Origin: Planctomycetaceae bacterium
Lineage (GTDB): Bacteria; Planctomycetota; Planctomycetia; Planctomycetales; Planctomycetaceae
Reading direction: 5' to 3'
NCBI GenBank assembly: GCA_020850695.1
Contig: JADZEF010000126.1
Location: 1-55,368, forward strand
DNA length: 55,368 nucleotides
This document shows, piece after piece, positions 9,732 to 17,292 of this stretch (position 1 is the first letter of the stretch; each line of letters starts with the position of its first letter). The notes under the pieces were generated by a model. That model did no database searches. It was not told where the DNA came from and saw only the letters and a list, made by a program, of their open reading frames with translations. A program made the position numbers and the translations under genes.

Positions 9732-9810
9732 GGTGGGGTGCCTGGGGTCGAACGAAGTGAGCCCCCAGTCGAACGCGCTGGGGGCTCACAAAGCCTCGAC
9801 CCCAGCCACC
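9732..9810. repeat. Large nested stem-loop between ompH and lpxC
   Basis: Outer arms (GGTGG plus TGGGGTCGA against TCGACCCCA plus CCACC) enclose an inner perfect 12-bp stem (GTGAGCCCCCAG at 9757-9768 with CTGGGGGCTCAC at 9778-9789). The roughly 79-nt structure is nearly symmetrical and non-coding. It looks like a dispersed repeat; no second copy lies in this window. Confidence 0.7.
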
Positions 9811-9877
9811 CTTCCTCCCGGCCTCAGTTCCGCCGGGTCCCTCTGCCGCCCAACGCTCCCCGGAGCGATCGATCTCC

Positions 9878-10774
9878 ATGATCACTTCCTACCGCAAGCA
9901 ACGCTCTCTTTCGCGTCCCGTGGAAACGCGCGGCGTCGGGTTCCTCACGGGGGCCGACGTCGTGATCAAGTTTCTCCCCGCGAACGACAACCACGGCATC
10001 GCCTTCCAGCGGATGGACCTCGCCGGCACCGCCCCGGTCCCCGCCCGCCTCGAATACACCGTCCCCCGCGAGCGCCGCACGGCGATCTCGCATCAGGGGG
10101 CGACGATCGAAATGACCGAGCACGTCATGGCGGCCCTCGCGGGATTGCAGATTGACAACTGCCTCGTGCAGATCAATGCTCCGGAACCGCCGGGCGGCGA
10201 TGGCTCTTCCCAGCTCTTCGTCGATTCGCTGCTGAAGGCCGATGCGGTCGAGCAGTCGGCCCCGCGGCCGTGCCTCACCGTCGGACGTCCGCTGCACGTC
10301 GCCGCCGAGGATGCCCTGAGCGAAGTCTCGTGCCGACCTCTCAGCTACCGCAGCCTCGCCATCGGCTATCACCTCGACTACGGCTCGCGGTCGCCGATCC
10401 GCCCGCAGAGTCTCGTCGTGCAGATCACGCCGGAAACGTTCCTCGCGGAAATCTGCTTCGCCCGGACGTTCATCCTCGAATCCGAAGCGGCCGCCCTGAA
10501 GGCCCAGGGCTACGGCAAGCGGACGACGGCGAAGGACCTCTTGATCTTCGGACCGAAGGGACCGATCGACAACACGCTGCGGGCCTCGGACGAATGCGTC
10601 CGCCACAAGATCCTCGACTGCCTGGGTGACTTCGCCCTCATCGGTTGCGATCTGCACGGCTACTTCGATGCGTTCCGCTCGGGGCACCGCCTGAATCGCG
10701 ATCTCGTCAAGAAACTCCAGCTGACACACGCGGCGACCGAAGGAATCAGCACGCGTGCGGGAGCCGTCGCTTGA
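9878..10774 (+). CDS. lpxC: UDP-3-O-acyl-N-acetylglucosamine deacetylase
   Basis: Zinc deacetylase for the committed step of lipid A synthesis. All 298 residues fit a stand-alone LpxC, with no FabZ fusion. The zinc-site segment MTEHVMAALAGLQIDN (about residues 78-93) gives the first His. The segment VRHKILDCLGD supplies the second His and the Asp, and a C-terminal GHRLNRDLV segment carries the general-acid His. The PEPPGGDGSSQ loop corresponds to the substrate-binding region. ATG start at 9878, after the stem-loops that follow ompH. lpxA lies 193 bp downstream with a repeat between them. Confidence 0.95.
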   Translation: MITSYRKQRSLSRPVETRGVGFLTGADVVIKFLPANDNHGIAFQRMDLAGTAPVPARLEYTVPRERRTAISHQGATIEMTEHVMAALAGLQIDNCLVQINAPEPPGGDGSSQLFVDSLLKADAVEQSAPRPCLTVGRPLHVAAEDALSEVSCRPLSYRSLAIGYHLDYGSRSPIRPQSLVVQITPETFLAEICFARTFILESEAAALKAQGYGKRTTAKDLLIFGPKGPIDNTLRASDECVRHKILDCLGDFALIGCDLHGYFDAFRSGHRLNRDLVKKLQLTHAATEGISTRAGAVA

Positions 10775-10783
10775 GGAATTCTT

Positions 10784-10937
10784 AACGCAAAGACGCGAAG
10801 AGCGCAAAGAATCGCAAAGAAGAGTCCGGAAATTCAAGAAGTGAGGGGGAAAAGCACGATCAATTCAGGGGCGAAATCAAGCGGTCCGCATCTCGTCTTC
10901 TCTTTGCGGACCTCTGCGATCTTTGCGCCTTTGCGTT
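10784..10937. repeat. Imperfect long inverted repeat between lpxC and lpxA
   Basis: The arm at 10784-10824 (starting AACGCAAAGACGCGAAGAG) resembles the reverse complement of 10897-10937 (AACGCAAAGGCGCAAAGAT) with scattered differences, around a 72-nt centre. It belongs to the same CGCARAG-type family as the pair at 8475-8704. It fills the intercistronic gap of an otherwise co-directional lpx cluster. Confidence 0.7.
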
Positions 10938-10967
10938 GAATGTCTTTTCCGCGACAAGGACGTCGTC

Positions 10968-11822
10968 ATGGCCACCAAAGTCTCGCGCCTTTCGGAAGTC
11001 GACCCGCGTGCGGAACTCGCCGACGGCGTTGAGATCGGCCCGTTCTGCGTCGTCGGTCCGAACGTGAAGATCGGAGCCGGGACGAAGCTCGACAGCCACG
11101 TCGTGCTGCTGGGGTCAACCACCATCGGGGAACGCAACCGCTTCTTCCCGAACGTGGTCATCGGCGGCGAACCGCAGGACAAGAGCTACAAGGAATCCGA
11201 CACCGAGGTCCTCATCGGGGACGAGAACGTCTTCCGCGAGGGAGTGACCGTCAATCGCGGTGCAGAGAAGGAAGACGGCGTCACTCGCATCGGCAACAAC
11301 AACCTGTTGATGTCGAACTCGCACGTCGCCCACAACTGCCACATCTTCAACCACTGCATCCTGGTCAACGGTGTGCTGCTCGGCGGTCACGTCCACGTGC
11401 AGGACCGGGCTATCGTTTCGGGCAACTCGGTCGTCCATCACTTCTCGACGCTTGGCACGCTCAGCTTCGTGAGCGGCGGGTGCCGCGTCCCGCAGGACGT
11501 TCCGCCGTACATGCTGGCGGCCGGCAGCGACAACCCCGAGATCAAGACGATCAACATCGTCGGCATGAAGCGGGCCGGACTCTCGGACACCGCCATCGAC
11601 TCGATCAAGCGGGCCCACCGCCTCATCTATCGCGATCACAAGACGCTCGATGTCGCTCGCGACATCCTGCAACAGGAACTCGACGGCGTCTTCCCGTTCG
11701 AGCTCTCGAATCTGCTCAACTTCATTGATGCCCAGCAGCGCGGGAAGATGGGTCGCGGACGCGAGGCGTTCCGCAACGCCAAGCCCGTGGATGATCAGAA
11801 CACGCAGCGGAGAGCCGCATGA
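10968..11822 (+). CDS. lpxA: Acyl-ACP:UDP-N-acetylglucosamine O-acyltransferase
   Basis: First acyltransferase of lipid A synthesis, a trimeric left-handed beta-helix enzyme. The protein is 284 residues from ATG 10968, which has AAGGA seven bases upstream; a longer frame from 10923 adds only repeat-derived residues. Hexapeptide repeats fill residues 12-190. The catalytic His lies in the SNSHVAHNCHI segment, and the helical C-terminal domain begins near IVGMKRAGLSD. The stop codon overlaps the start of the next gene (ATGA), indicating translational coupling to the Gfo/Idh/MocA gene. Confidence 0.95.
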   Translation: MATKVSRLSEVDPRAELADGVEIGPFCVVGPNVKIGAGTKLDSHVVLLGSTTIGERNRFFPNVVIGGEPQDKSYKESDTEVLIGDENVFREGVTVNRGAEKEDGVTRIGNNNLLMSNSHVAHNCHIFNHCILVNGVLLGGHVHVQDRAIVSGNSVVHHFSTLGTLSFVSGGCRVPQDVPPYMLAAGSDNPEIKTINIVGMKRAGLSDTAIDSIKRAHRLIYRDHKTLDVARDILQQELDGVFPFELSNLLNFIDAQQRGKMGRGREAFRNAKPVDDQNTQRRAA

Positions 11823-12895
11823 GCCGGTTGAAGGTCGGTGTGGTCGGAGTCGGAGCCCTGGGCCGCCATCACGCGCGGATCCTCTCGCAGATGGAAGCCG
11901 CCGAACTGGTGGCCGTCGCCGAGACGAACCCGCAACAAGGCAACGCGGTCGCCGAGAGCTGCCACTGCGCCTGGGTCCCCGACTACCGCGACCTCTTCGA
12001 CCGCATCGACGCCGTCTCGATCGTCGTCCCGACCTTCGCGCACCTGGCCGTCGCATCCGAGTTCCTGAAGCGCCGCATCCCGGTCCTCGTCGAGAAGCCG
12101 TTGGCCGGCAGCGTCGAGCAGGCCCAGCAACTCGTCGACCTCGCCGAAGAGAACGAGACGCTGCTGCAGGTCGGCCATGTTGAGCGCTTCAACCCGGCGA
12201 CGCAGGTTGCATGGAACGCGTGCAGCACGCCGCGGTACATCAAGGGGGAACGGCTCAGTCCGTATGCGTTCCGCTCGACCGACATCGGCGTCATCCACGA
12301 CCTGATGATCCACGACATCGACCTCGTGCTCGATCTCGTCCGCGCGGAAGTCACATCGGTCGAAGCCTTCGGCGTGAGCCTGCTCGGCGGCCACGAAGAC
12401 TGCGTGAATGCCCGGCTGCGGTTCGAAAATGGCTGCATCGCGGACCTCGTCGCGAACCGCGTCAACACGGCCGCGAAGCGGGCGATGGACGTCTGGTCCG
12501 AAACGGGGTGTGTGCGGGTCGACTTCGGGACGCGCGAAGTGACGGCCCTGCGTCCCAGTGAAGCTCTGCTGTATGGCTCGTCTCCGCTCGAGAAGGCCCG
12601 CCAGCCGGGCGCCGACATCGAGCAGCTGAAGAAAGAGATCTTCGGCACGTGGATCAAGGAGACGAAGCTGACCGTCCTGCCGCAGGACGCGCTCACGGCC
12701 GAACTCGCCGAGTTCGTCGAGTGCGTGCAGCACAAGCGCAAGCCGTCGTGCAGCGGGGTCGAAGGGCTCGCTGCCATGCGGGTCGCCGACATGGTTCTCG
12801 ACAGCGTCGCCCGCCATCAATGGGAAGGGCACGCGGCAGGAGCGGTGGGAGCGTTCCCGTTCGAGCGTCAGGAACGTCGTCGCAAGGCGGCATAG
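11819..12895 (+). CDS. Gfo/Idh/MocA-family NAD(P)-dependent oxidoreductase, coupled to lpxA
   Basis: A 358-residue sugar dehydrogenase-like protein. The Rossmann motif VGVVGVGALGRHHARIL opens the chain. The EKPLAGS motif (catalytic Lys of the family) is near residue 98, and IHDIDLVLDLV lies near 160. It starts inside the lpxA stop codon (ATGA), so its level is tied to lpxA. In some bacteria a Gfo/Idh/MocA enzyme next to lpxA (GnnA) oxidises the 3-OH of UDP-GlcNAc so that lipid A can carry amide-linked acyl chains. That needs a partner aminotransferase (GnnB), which is not in this window. The function here is therefore inference. Confidence 0.85.
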   Translation: MSRLKVGVVGVGALGRHHARILSQMEAAELVAVAETNPQQGNAVAESCHCAWVPDYRDLFDRIDAVSIVVPTFAHLAVASEFLKRRIPVLVEKPLAGSVEQAQQLVDLAEENETLLQVGHVERFNPATQVAWNACSTPRYIKGERLSPYAFRSTDIGVIHDLMIHDIDLVLDLVRAEVTSVEAFGVSLLGGHEDCVNARLRFENGCIADLVANRVNTAAKRAMDVWSETGCVRVDFGTREVTALRPSEALLYGSSPLEKARQPGADIEQLKKEIFGTWIKETKLTVLPQDALTAELAEFVECVQHKRKPSCSGVEGLAAMRVADMVLDSVARHQWEGHAAGAVGAFPFERQERRRKAA

Positions 12896-12994
12896 TGAGA
12901 GCGACGGGCAAGACGTCGAGAGTGATCGCTCCAACACCAGCGGTCTTCGGCGGTCGACGAAGTGTCGCGAACCGCGAGCGCAGCGGCCCAGGTC

Positions 12995-14560
12995 TCACAA
13001 TCCGGTTCCCCCTTCCTTCAGCAGCTTGTAATCCACGCTGTCGACCAGCGCGATCCAGCTCGCCTCGATGACGTTTTCGCTGACGCCAACCGTGCTCCAG
13101 ACTTCATCCTCGTCGCGGCTCTCGATCACCACCCGGACGCGCGCGGCCGTCCCTTCAGTCGAGTTGATCACCCGCACCTTGTAGTCGACGAGTCCCATGC
13201 CCGCGAGCTGCGGGTAGGTCGGAAGCAGCGCCTTCCGCAGCGCGTTGTCGAGAGCATTCACCGGCCCGTCCCCTTCGGCCACGACGTGCTCGATCTTCGA
13301 GCCGACCCGCAATTTCACCGTCGCCTCGGTCGTCGTCCGCGTCTCGTCGGTCTCCACGTTGACGTGATAGTGAATCCGCTCGAACTTCTGCTCGTAGTTC
13401 CCCGCAATCTTCTTCACGAGCAGATCGAACGATGCTTCGGCCGCCTCAAACTGGTATCCCGCATTCTCCAGGTCGACGACGCGGTCGAGAATGCGGGCCA
13501 TCAGCTTGTCGTCCTGATTGATCCGGTACTTTGTTGTCTTGGCGACGATGTTCGACCGTCCCGACAGCTCGCTCACCAGCACCCGCCGCTCGTTGCCGAC
13601 TGATGTCGGATCGATGTGCTCGTAGCTCTGGGCCACGCGATTGACCGCATGGACGTGCATCCCTCCCTTGTGGGCGAAGGCGCTCGCTCCGACGAACGGC
13701 TGATTCGTCCGGAAGTTCATGTTGGCAATCTCATAGATGTAACGGGAAAGCTGCGTCAGCCGCTTGACGCCATCTCCGAGCAGCGCGTCATACCCGAGTT
13801 TCAGCACGAGGTTCGACGCCACGACAACCAGGTCGGCGTTGCCGCAGCGCTCGCCGATGCCGTTGATCGTCCCCTGCACCTGCACCGCACCGTGCTGGAC
13901 GGCGATCAATGAATTCGCCGTGGCGAGGTCCGAATCGTTATGGCAATGAATGCCGACCGGCACCGGAAGCGCCTTGCGGGCCGCTTCGACCCCATCCGCG
14001 ATCTGCTCGGGGAGAGAGCCGCCGTTTGTGTCACACAGGACAACGATCTCGGCCCCGGCATCGGCCGCCGCCCTCACAGTCTTTAAGGCGTACTCGGGAT
14101 TGGCCCGGTACCCATCGAAGAAGTGCTCCGCGTCGTAGAACACCCGCCGTCCCTGCGACTTCAGCCAGCCGACCGAGTCGGTGATCATCGCGAGATTTTC
14201 GGCGAGATCGACACGCAGCACCTCCGTGACGTGGAAGTCGGATGTCTTGCCGACCACCACGACGACCGGTGCCTTCGAGTCCCGCAGCGCCAGCATGCCA
14301 ATGTCGGCTTCGGGCCCAACACCCTTCTTTCGCGTCATGCCGAAGGCGCAGACCTTCGCATGTTTCAGCGGCAGGTCCGCCACCTTCTGGAAATACTCCG
14401 CATCCTTGGGGTTTGACAGCGGATAACCCCCTTCGATGAAGTCGAAGCCGAGTTCATCGAGCCGAGCCGTAATCAGCAGCTTGTCCTGAAGAGAGAAGTT
14501 GACCCCTTCTCCCTGACTGCCGTCCCGGAGAGTCGTGTCATAGAGCTGGATGCGAGGCAT
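12995..14560 (-). CDS. cimA: (R)-citramalate synthase
   Basis: Condenses acetyl-CoA and pyruvate to citramalate, the first step of the threonine-independent isoleucine route. The HMGL-like barrel starts with LYDTTLRDGSQGEGVNFS (DTTLRDG signature), has the metal-binding HCHNDSDLATANS, and NGIGERCGNADL. A C-terminal LeuA-type allosteric dimer domain covers about residues 390-515. The 521-residue form from the ATG at 14560 starts just before the barrel. An upstream in-frame ATG at 14656 would add 32 residues read from intergenic repeat sequence and lies next to the attenuator's T tract, so I rejected it. Regulation: the leader at 14658-14946 looks like an isoleucine attenuator. Confidence 0.94.
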   Translation of the reverse strand: MPRIQLYDTTLRDGSQGEGVNFSLQDKLLITARLDELGFDFIEGGYPLSNPKDAEYFQKVADLPLKHAKVCAFGMTRKKGVGPEADIGMLALRDSKAPVVVVVGKTSDFHVTEVLRVDLAENLAMITDSVGWLKSQGRRVFYDAEHFFDGYRANPEYALKTVRAAADAGAEIVVLCDTNGGSLPEQIADGVEAARKALPVPVGIHCHNDSDLATANSLIAVQHGAVQVQGTINGIGERCGNADLVVVASNLVLKLGYDALLGDGVKRLTQLSRYIYEIANMNFRTNQPFVGASAFAHKGGMHVHAVNRVAQSYEHIDPTSVGNERRVLVSELSGRSNIVAKTTKYRINQDDKLMARILDRVVDLENAGYQFEAAEASFDLLVKKIAGNYEQKFERIHYHVNVETDETRTTTEATVKLRVGSKIEHVVAEGDGPVNALDNALRKALLPTYPQLAGMGLVDYKVRVINSTEGTAARVRVVIESRDEDEVWSTVGVSENVIEASWIALVDSVDYKLLKEGGTGL

Positions 14561-14614
14561 TGGGAAGTTCGTGGGTAGTGGGTAGTGGGTCGCCAGAACA
14601 GCCTTGAGCTGTGG

Positions 14615-14639
14615 TTTGCGGGTTGGCAATGCCTTTGGC
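14615..14639. repeat. Dispersed TTGCGGGTTCGCAA motif, copy A (diverged)
   Basis: TTTGCGGGTTGGCAATGCCTT lies in the cimA leader region. It is one of four copies of a short hairpin-forming motif in intergenic DNA of this window (others at 24221, 32930 and 48525). Confidence 0.6.
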
Positions 14640-14657
14640 TGTTCGTCACCGTCCAAT

Positions 14658-14690
14658 AAAAAACCCTCAGGCCGACGGGCGACCTGAGGG
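14658..14690 (-). terminator. Intrinsic terminator in the cimA leader (attenuator)
   Basis: Read on the minus strand, CCCTCAGG pairs with CCTGAGGG around an 11-nt loop, followed at once by TTTTTTAT. The hairpin lies upstream of cimA and 27 nt after the stop codon of the Ile-rich leader peptide. The gene starts 97 nt further on. Confidence 0.85.
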
Positions 14691-14725
14691 TGGGAGAACT
14701 TCGGTGCGAAGCTGCCTCACGGTCG
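14680..14725 (-). promoter_or_regulatory. Antiterminator pairing for cimA attenuation
   Basis: On the minus strand, CGACCGTGAGG at 14725-14715 can pair with CCTCAGGTCG at 14689-14680: ten base pairs broken by one bulged G. The first segment spans the leader peptide stop codon, and the second contains the 5' arm of the terminator. The two folds are therefore mutually exclusive, and a ribosome at the stop codon would block the antiterminator. This is the standard geometry of amino-acid attenuators. Confidence 0.75.
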
Positions 14726-14818
14726 CTGGCCGGGCGGGCGAATGTCGCCGCCCTTCGTAATGGCGATCGAGATGGCAATTCGAATCGTCGTGCCCGTGCC
14801 GCGCGCGATCCCGCCCAT
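14717..14818 (-). CDS. Ile-rich leader peptide of cimA
   Basis: A 33-codon frame, or 50 codons from the in-frame ATG at 14869. Seven of its 33 residues are Ile and four are Thr, with a core TTIRIAISIAIT close in style to the thr and ilv leader peptides of enterobacteria. It lies between a strong promoter-like sequence and the terminator upstream of the isoleucine-pathway gene cimA. Stalling for lack of charged tRNA-Ile would free the antiterminator. No clear Shine-Dalgarno site marks either start. Confidence 0.7.
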   Translation of the reverse strand: MGGIARGTGTTIRIAISIAITKGGDIRPPGQRP

Positions 14819-14917
14819 CGTCGCCAGCCGGCGAACCGCGGGAGTGCAATTGGAACGGGTCTGGATCATCAGAGCGCGGGAGATCAAAGCGTTGGGCAGT
14901 CGATCGACGTGGGTGAA

Positions 14918-14946
14918 ACTCTACGCCGCCTTCCGACTGGTGTCAA
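14918..14946 (-). promoter_or_regulatory. Probable sigma-70-type promoter of the cimA leader
   Basis: On the minus strand a consensus -35 TTGACA (14946-14941), a 17-bp spacer and TAGAGT as -10 (14923-14918) precede the leader peptide. The predicted transcript starts near 14911, about 42 nt before the first leader ATG. Confidence 0.65.
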
Positions 14947-15099
14947 ATCCGAGCCTTTACAAGTGTCCCGCAATCTTCTGACGGCGTGAAACTCCTCAAG
15001 AACCTGCGAACCCGTTAGAGTCAGAAACGAGCATGGCATGCTCTGGAAGCTGAGCCCGAGTGACGTTCAACCCACGGAAAAGAGCCGGAGAGAATCACG

Positions 15100-16821
15100 A
15101 TGCGGATGGGTCGCGGTTTCCAGTTCGTCGGCATGGCATTCCTTTTCACCCTGGCCGGGTTGCAGGCGGCGGCGTCCGCCGAGGACGCGGTGAAGAACTC
15201 CGAGCGTCCCCGGCTGCTCGTGCTGGTGGTTTTCGACCAGCTGCGGGGCGACTATCTCATTCGCTGGGAACCGCACTTTGGCGAAGGCGGGTTCCGAAGA
15301 CTCTTGCGGGAAGGGGCGTGGTACCAGAACTGTCACTATCCGTATGCTGGCACACTGACCGGGGCAGGACACGCGTCGCTGTTGACCGGTTGCAGCCCCG
15401 ACAGGCACGGAATCGTCGCCAACGAATGGCCCGACCGCACCACGGGCGCGTCGGTGAACTGCGTCGCCTCGCGGCGTTACCAGCGGGTGCCCGCCTTTCC
15501 GTCGAGCCTCAAGACGTCCGAAAAAGGGAACGTCTCGCCCGAACAGTTGATGGCCGAATCGTTCGGCGACGTGCTCAAAGAGGCAACTGGCGGGCAGTCG
15601 AAGATCGTGGCCCTTTCGTTCAAGGATCGCTCGGCCATCCTGCCCGGCGGACACAAGCCGGACGCCTGCTACTGGCTCGACAACGCTTCGGGAACGTTCG
15701 TCACGTCCACCTACTACCGTGACGAGTTGCACCCGTGGGTGGAACAATTCAATCAGGAACGTCCCGCGGACCAGTGGTTCGGCAAGGCGTGGGATCGGTT
15801 CCGTCCCGACCTCGACTACGACGCGCTGGTCGGCCCCGACGATGTCGTCGGCGAGGGGAGCGGCGTCAAGCAGGGACGAACCTTCCCGCACCCGATGACG
15901 GGTGGGCTCGACAAGCCCGGGTCAGCCTTCTATCAGGCGGTTTACACATCTCCCTACGGCAACGAATTACTGCTGGCCATGGCGAAACGGTCCCTCGACG
16001 CCGAAGGGCTCGGCACGCACGCAACGCCCGACCTGTTGACGATCAGCTTCAGCAGTAACGATGCCGTGGGCCATGCCTGGGGCCCGGACTCGCAGGAAGT
16101 CTTTGACGCGACGCTGCGGTCCGATGTCATTATCAAAGAGCTGCTGAACCACCTCGACGAAAAGGTGGGGAAGGGACGTTACCTGCTGGCCCTGTCGGCC
16201 GACCACGGCGTCTGCCCGATTCCCGAAATCGCCAAGGCCCGCGGGCAAGATGCCGGCCGGGTTCTTCCGAACGAATTGCGGCAGGGAGCGAATCAATTCC
16301 TCGAAGCCGAGTTCGGGACCGGCGCCACCGAGAAGCCGCAGTGGATCTCGTCGCTGGCCAACAAGTGGTTTTACCTCAACCAGGCCACGCTGCGAGATCG
16401 CGGAGTGAACCCGGCACAGGCGGCCCACGCCCTGGCCGAATGGCTGCGAAAGCAACCGGGAATCTTTGCGGCGTATACCACGCACCAGTTGAAGAAGGGG
16501 ATTCCCGAAGAGGACGCGCTGGGGCAGCGGATTCTGCTGTCGTACTATCCCGAGCGCAGTGGCGACGTCCTGATCGTTCTCAACCCGTACTGGCTCCCGG
16601 GAGACTACACGACGGGCACGACGCACGGCTCTCATTACGGGTACGACACGCACGTCCCATTGCTGGTCTACGGCACCGGCGTGTCTCCGGGGGTTCGTCA
16701 GGAGCGTGTCTCGCCGACCGCGATTGCTCCGATCTTCGCTCACGCCGCTGGTGTGAAACCGCCCGCGCAATCGAATACCCCACTTCCGGGGAAGCTCTTT
16801 GCGAACGACCACTCCCGATAA
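15100..16821 (+). CDS. Secreted alkaline phosphatase superfamily protein (PafA-like)
   Basis: A 573-residue exported hydrolase with a signal peptide of about 27 residues. The metal-site motifs of the type I phosphodiesterase/PafA group are present in order: FDQLRGDYL (first Asp), the nucleophile region TLTGAGHASLLTG (Thr), SSNDAVGHAWGPDS (Asp and His), SADHGV (Asp-His) and TTHGSHYGYD (last His). All zinc ligands therefore look intact. It probably releases phosphate from monoesters in the periplasm. A GGAGA precedes the ATG. A second ATG six bases on is possible. Transcription is divergent from cimA across a 540-bp control region. Confidence 0.88.
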   Translation: MRMGRGFQFVGMAFLFTLAGLQAAASAEDAVKNSERPRLLVLVVFDQLRGDYLIRWEPHFGEGGFRRLLREGAWYQNCHYPYAGTLTGAGHASLLTGCSPDRHGIVANEWPDRTTGASVNCVASRRYQRVPAFPSSLKTSEKGNVSPEQLMAESFGDVLKEATGGQSKIVALSFKDRSAILPGGHKPDACYWLDNASGTFVTSTYYRDELHPWVEQFNQERPADQWFGKAWDRFRPDLDYDALVGPDDVVGEGSGVKQGRTFPHPMTGGLDKPGSAFYQAVYTSPYGNELLLAMAKRSLDAEGLGTHATPDLLTISFSSNDAVGHAWGPDSQEVFDATLRSDVIIKELLNHLDEKVGKGRYLLALSADHGVCPIPEIAKARGQDAGRVLPNELRQGANQFLEAEFGTGATEKPQWISSLANKWFYLNQATLRDRGVNPAQAAHALAEWLRKQPGIFAAYTTHQLKKGIPEEDALGQRILLSYYPERSGDVLIVLNPYWLPGDYTTGTTHGSHYGYDTHVPLLVYGTGVSPGVRQERVSPTAIAPIFAHAAGVKPPAQSNTPLPGKLFANDHSR

Positions 16822-17292
16822 GGGTTCTCGCACCATCCCGAGGCTGTAAGCGGTTTGCAACGTCATCTCACGATGCGCCGGGGCATTCGTGGTGGCCGCT
16901 TGTGAACCTCGTGGCAAGATGCGCTGGTCCAAGAATTGACGGGGCGAACCCGGTGAGCGCTGAGTCTTCGCGACACCGAGAAGCAGTCTCTTCATACCGA
17001 AGACCTGCTGAACCGCTTCAAAAAAATCCGCTGCGTCAACCAGCTCGACTTCTCGGCGGCTGAAATACTCCGTCCATCTGATTTCAAAGCCACGAGGCTC
17101 TTCCCCGCAAAGGGACAAGTCATCGCGATGCGCTCGCTCTTCCTCTGGTCTGCCGCAGCCGTCGGACCGCTTTTCTGGTCCTGGATCGTGGCAACGACGA
17201 TGACGCGGCTCTGGCCGAGGTCGCTCCAAAGACCATTACCGCCCCCCGTCGCACCGCCAATGCCCCATTCGACCGACTTCCAGATCTGAGGC
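16822..17292. other. Region between phosphatase and tauE-like gene, possible gene remnant
   Basis: No complete gene is convincing in the first part. From about 16954 one plus-strand frame stays open to 17289, with GC-rich third positions in its middle (EDLLNRFKKIRCVNQLD), but it has no usable start until 17128. This looks like a decayed or frameshifted coding region; an A7 run lies near its beginning. Confidence 0.3.
17128..17289 (+). CDS. Possible small membrane protein ahead of the TauE/SafE gene
   Basis: A 53-codon frame from the ATG at 17128 encodes one hydrophobic stretch (MRSLFLWSAAAVGPLFWSW) and a Pro-rich tail, and stops 3 bp before the next gene. The coding bias begins upstream of the ATG, so it may be the tail of a broken gene. 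No family is recognised. Confidence 0.3.
   Translation: MRSLFLWSAAAVGPLFWSWIVATTMTRLWPRSLQRPLPPPVAPPMPHSTDFQI

Noticed and set aside
11795..12937. Minus-strand 380-codon frame antisense to the Gfo/Idh/MocA gene
   Set aside because: The plus-strand gene has the Rossmann motif and operon context. The antisense frame is a GC-bias artefact with no motif.
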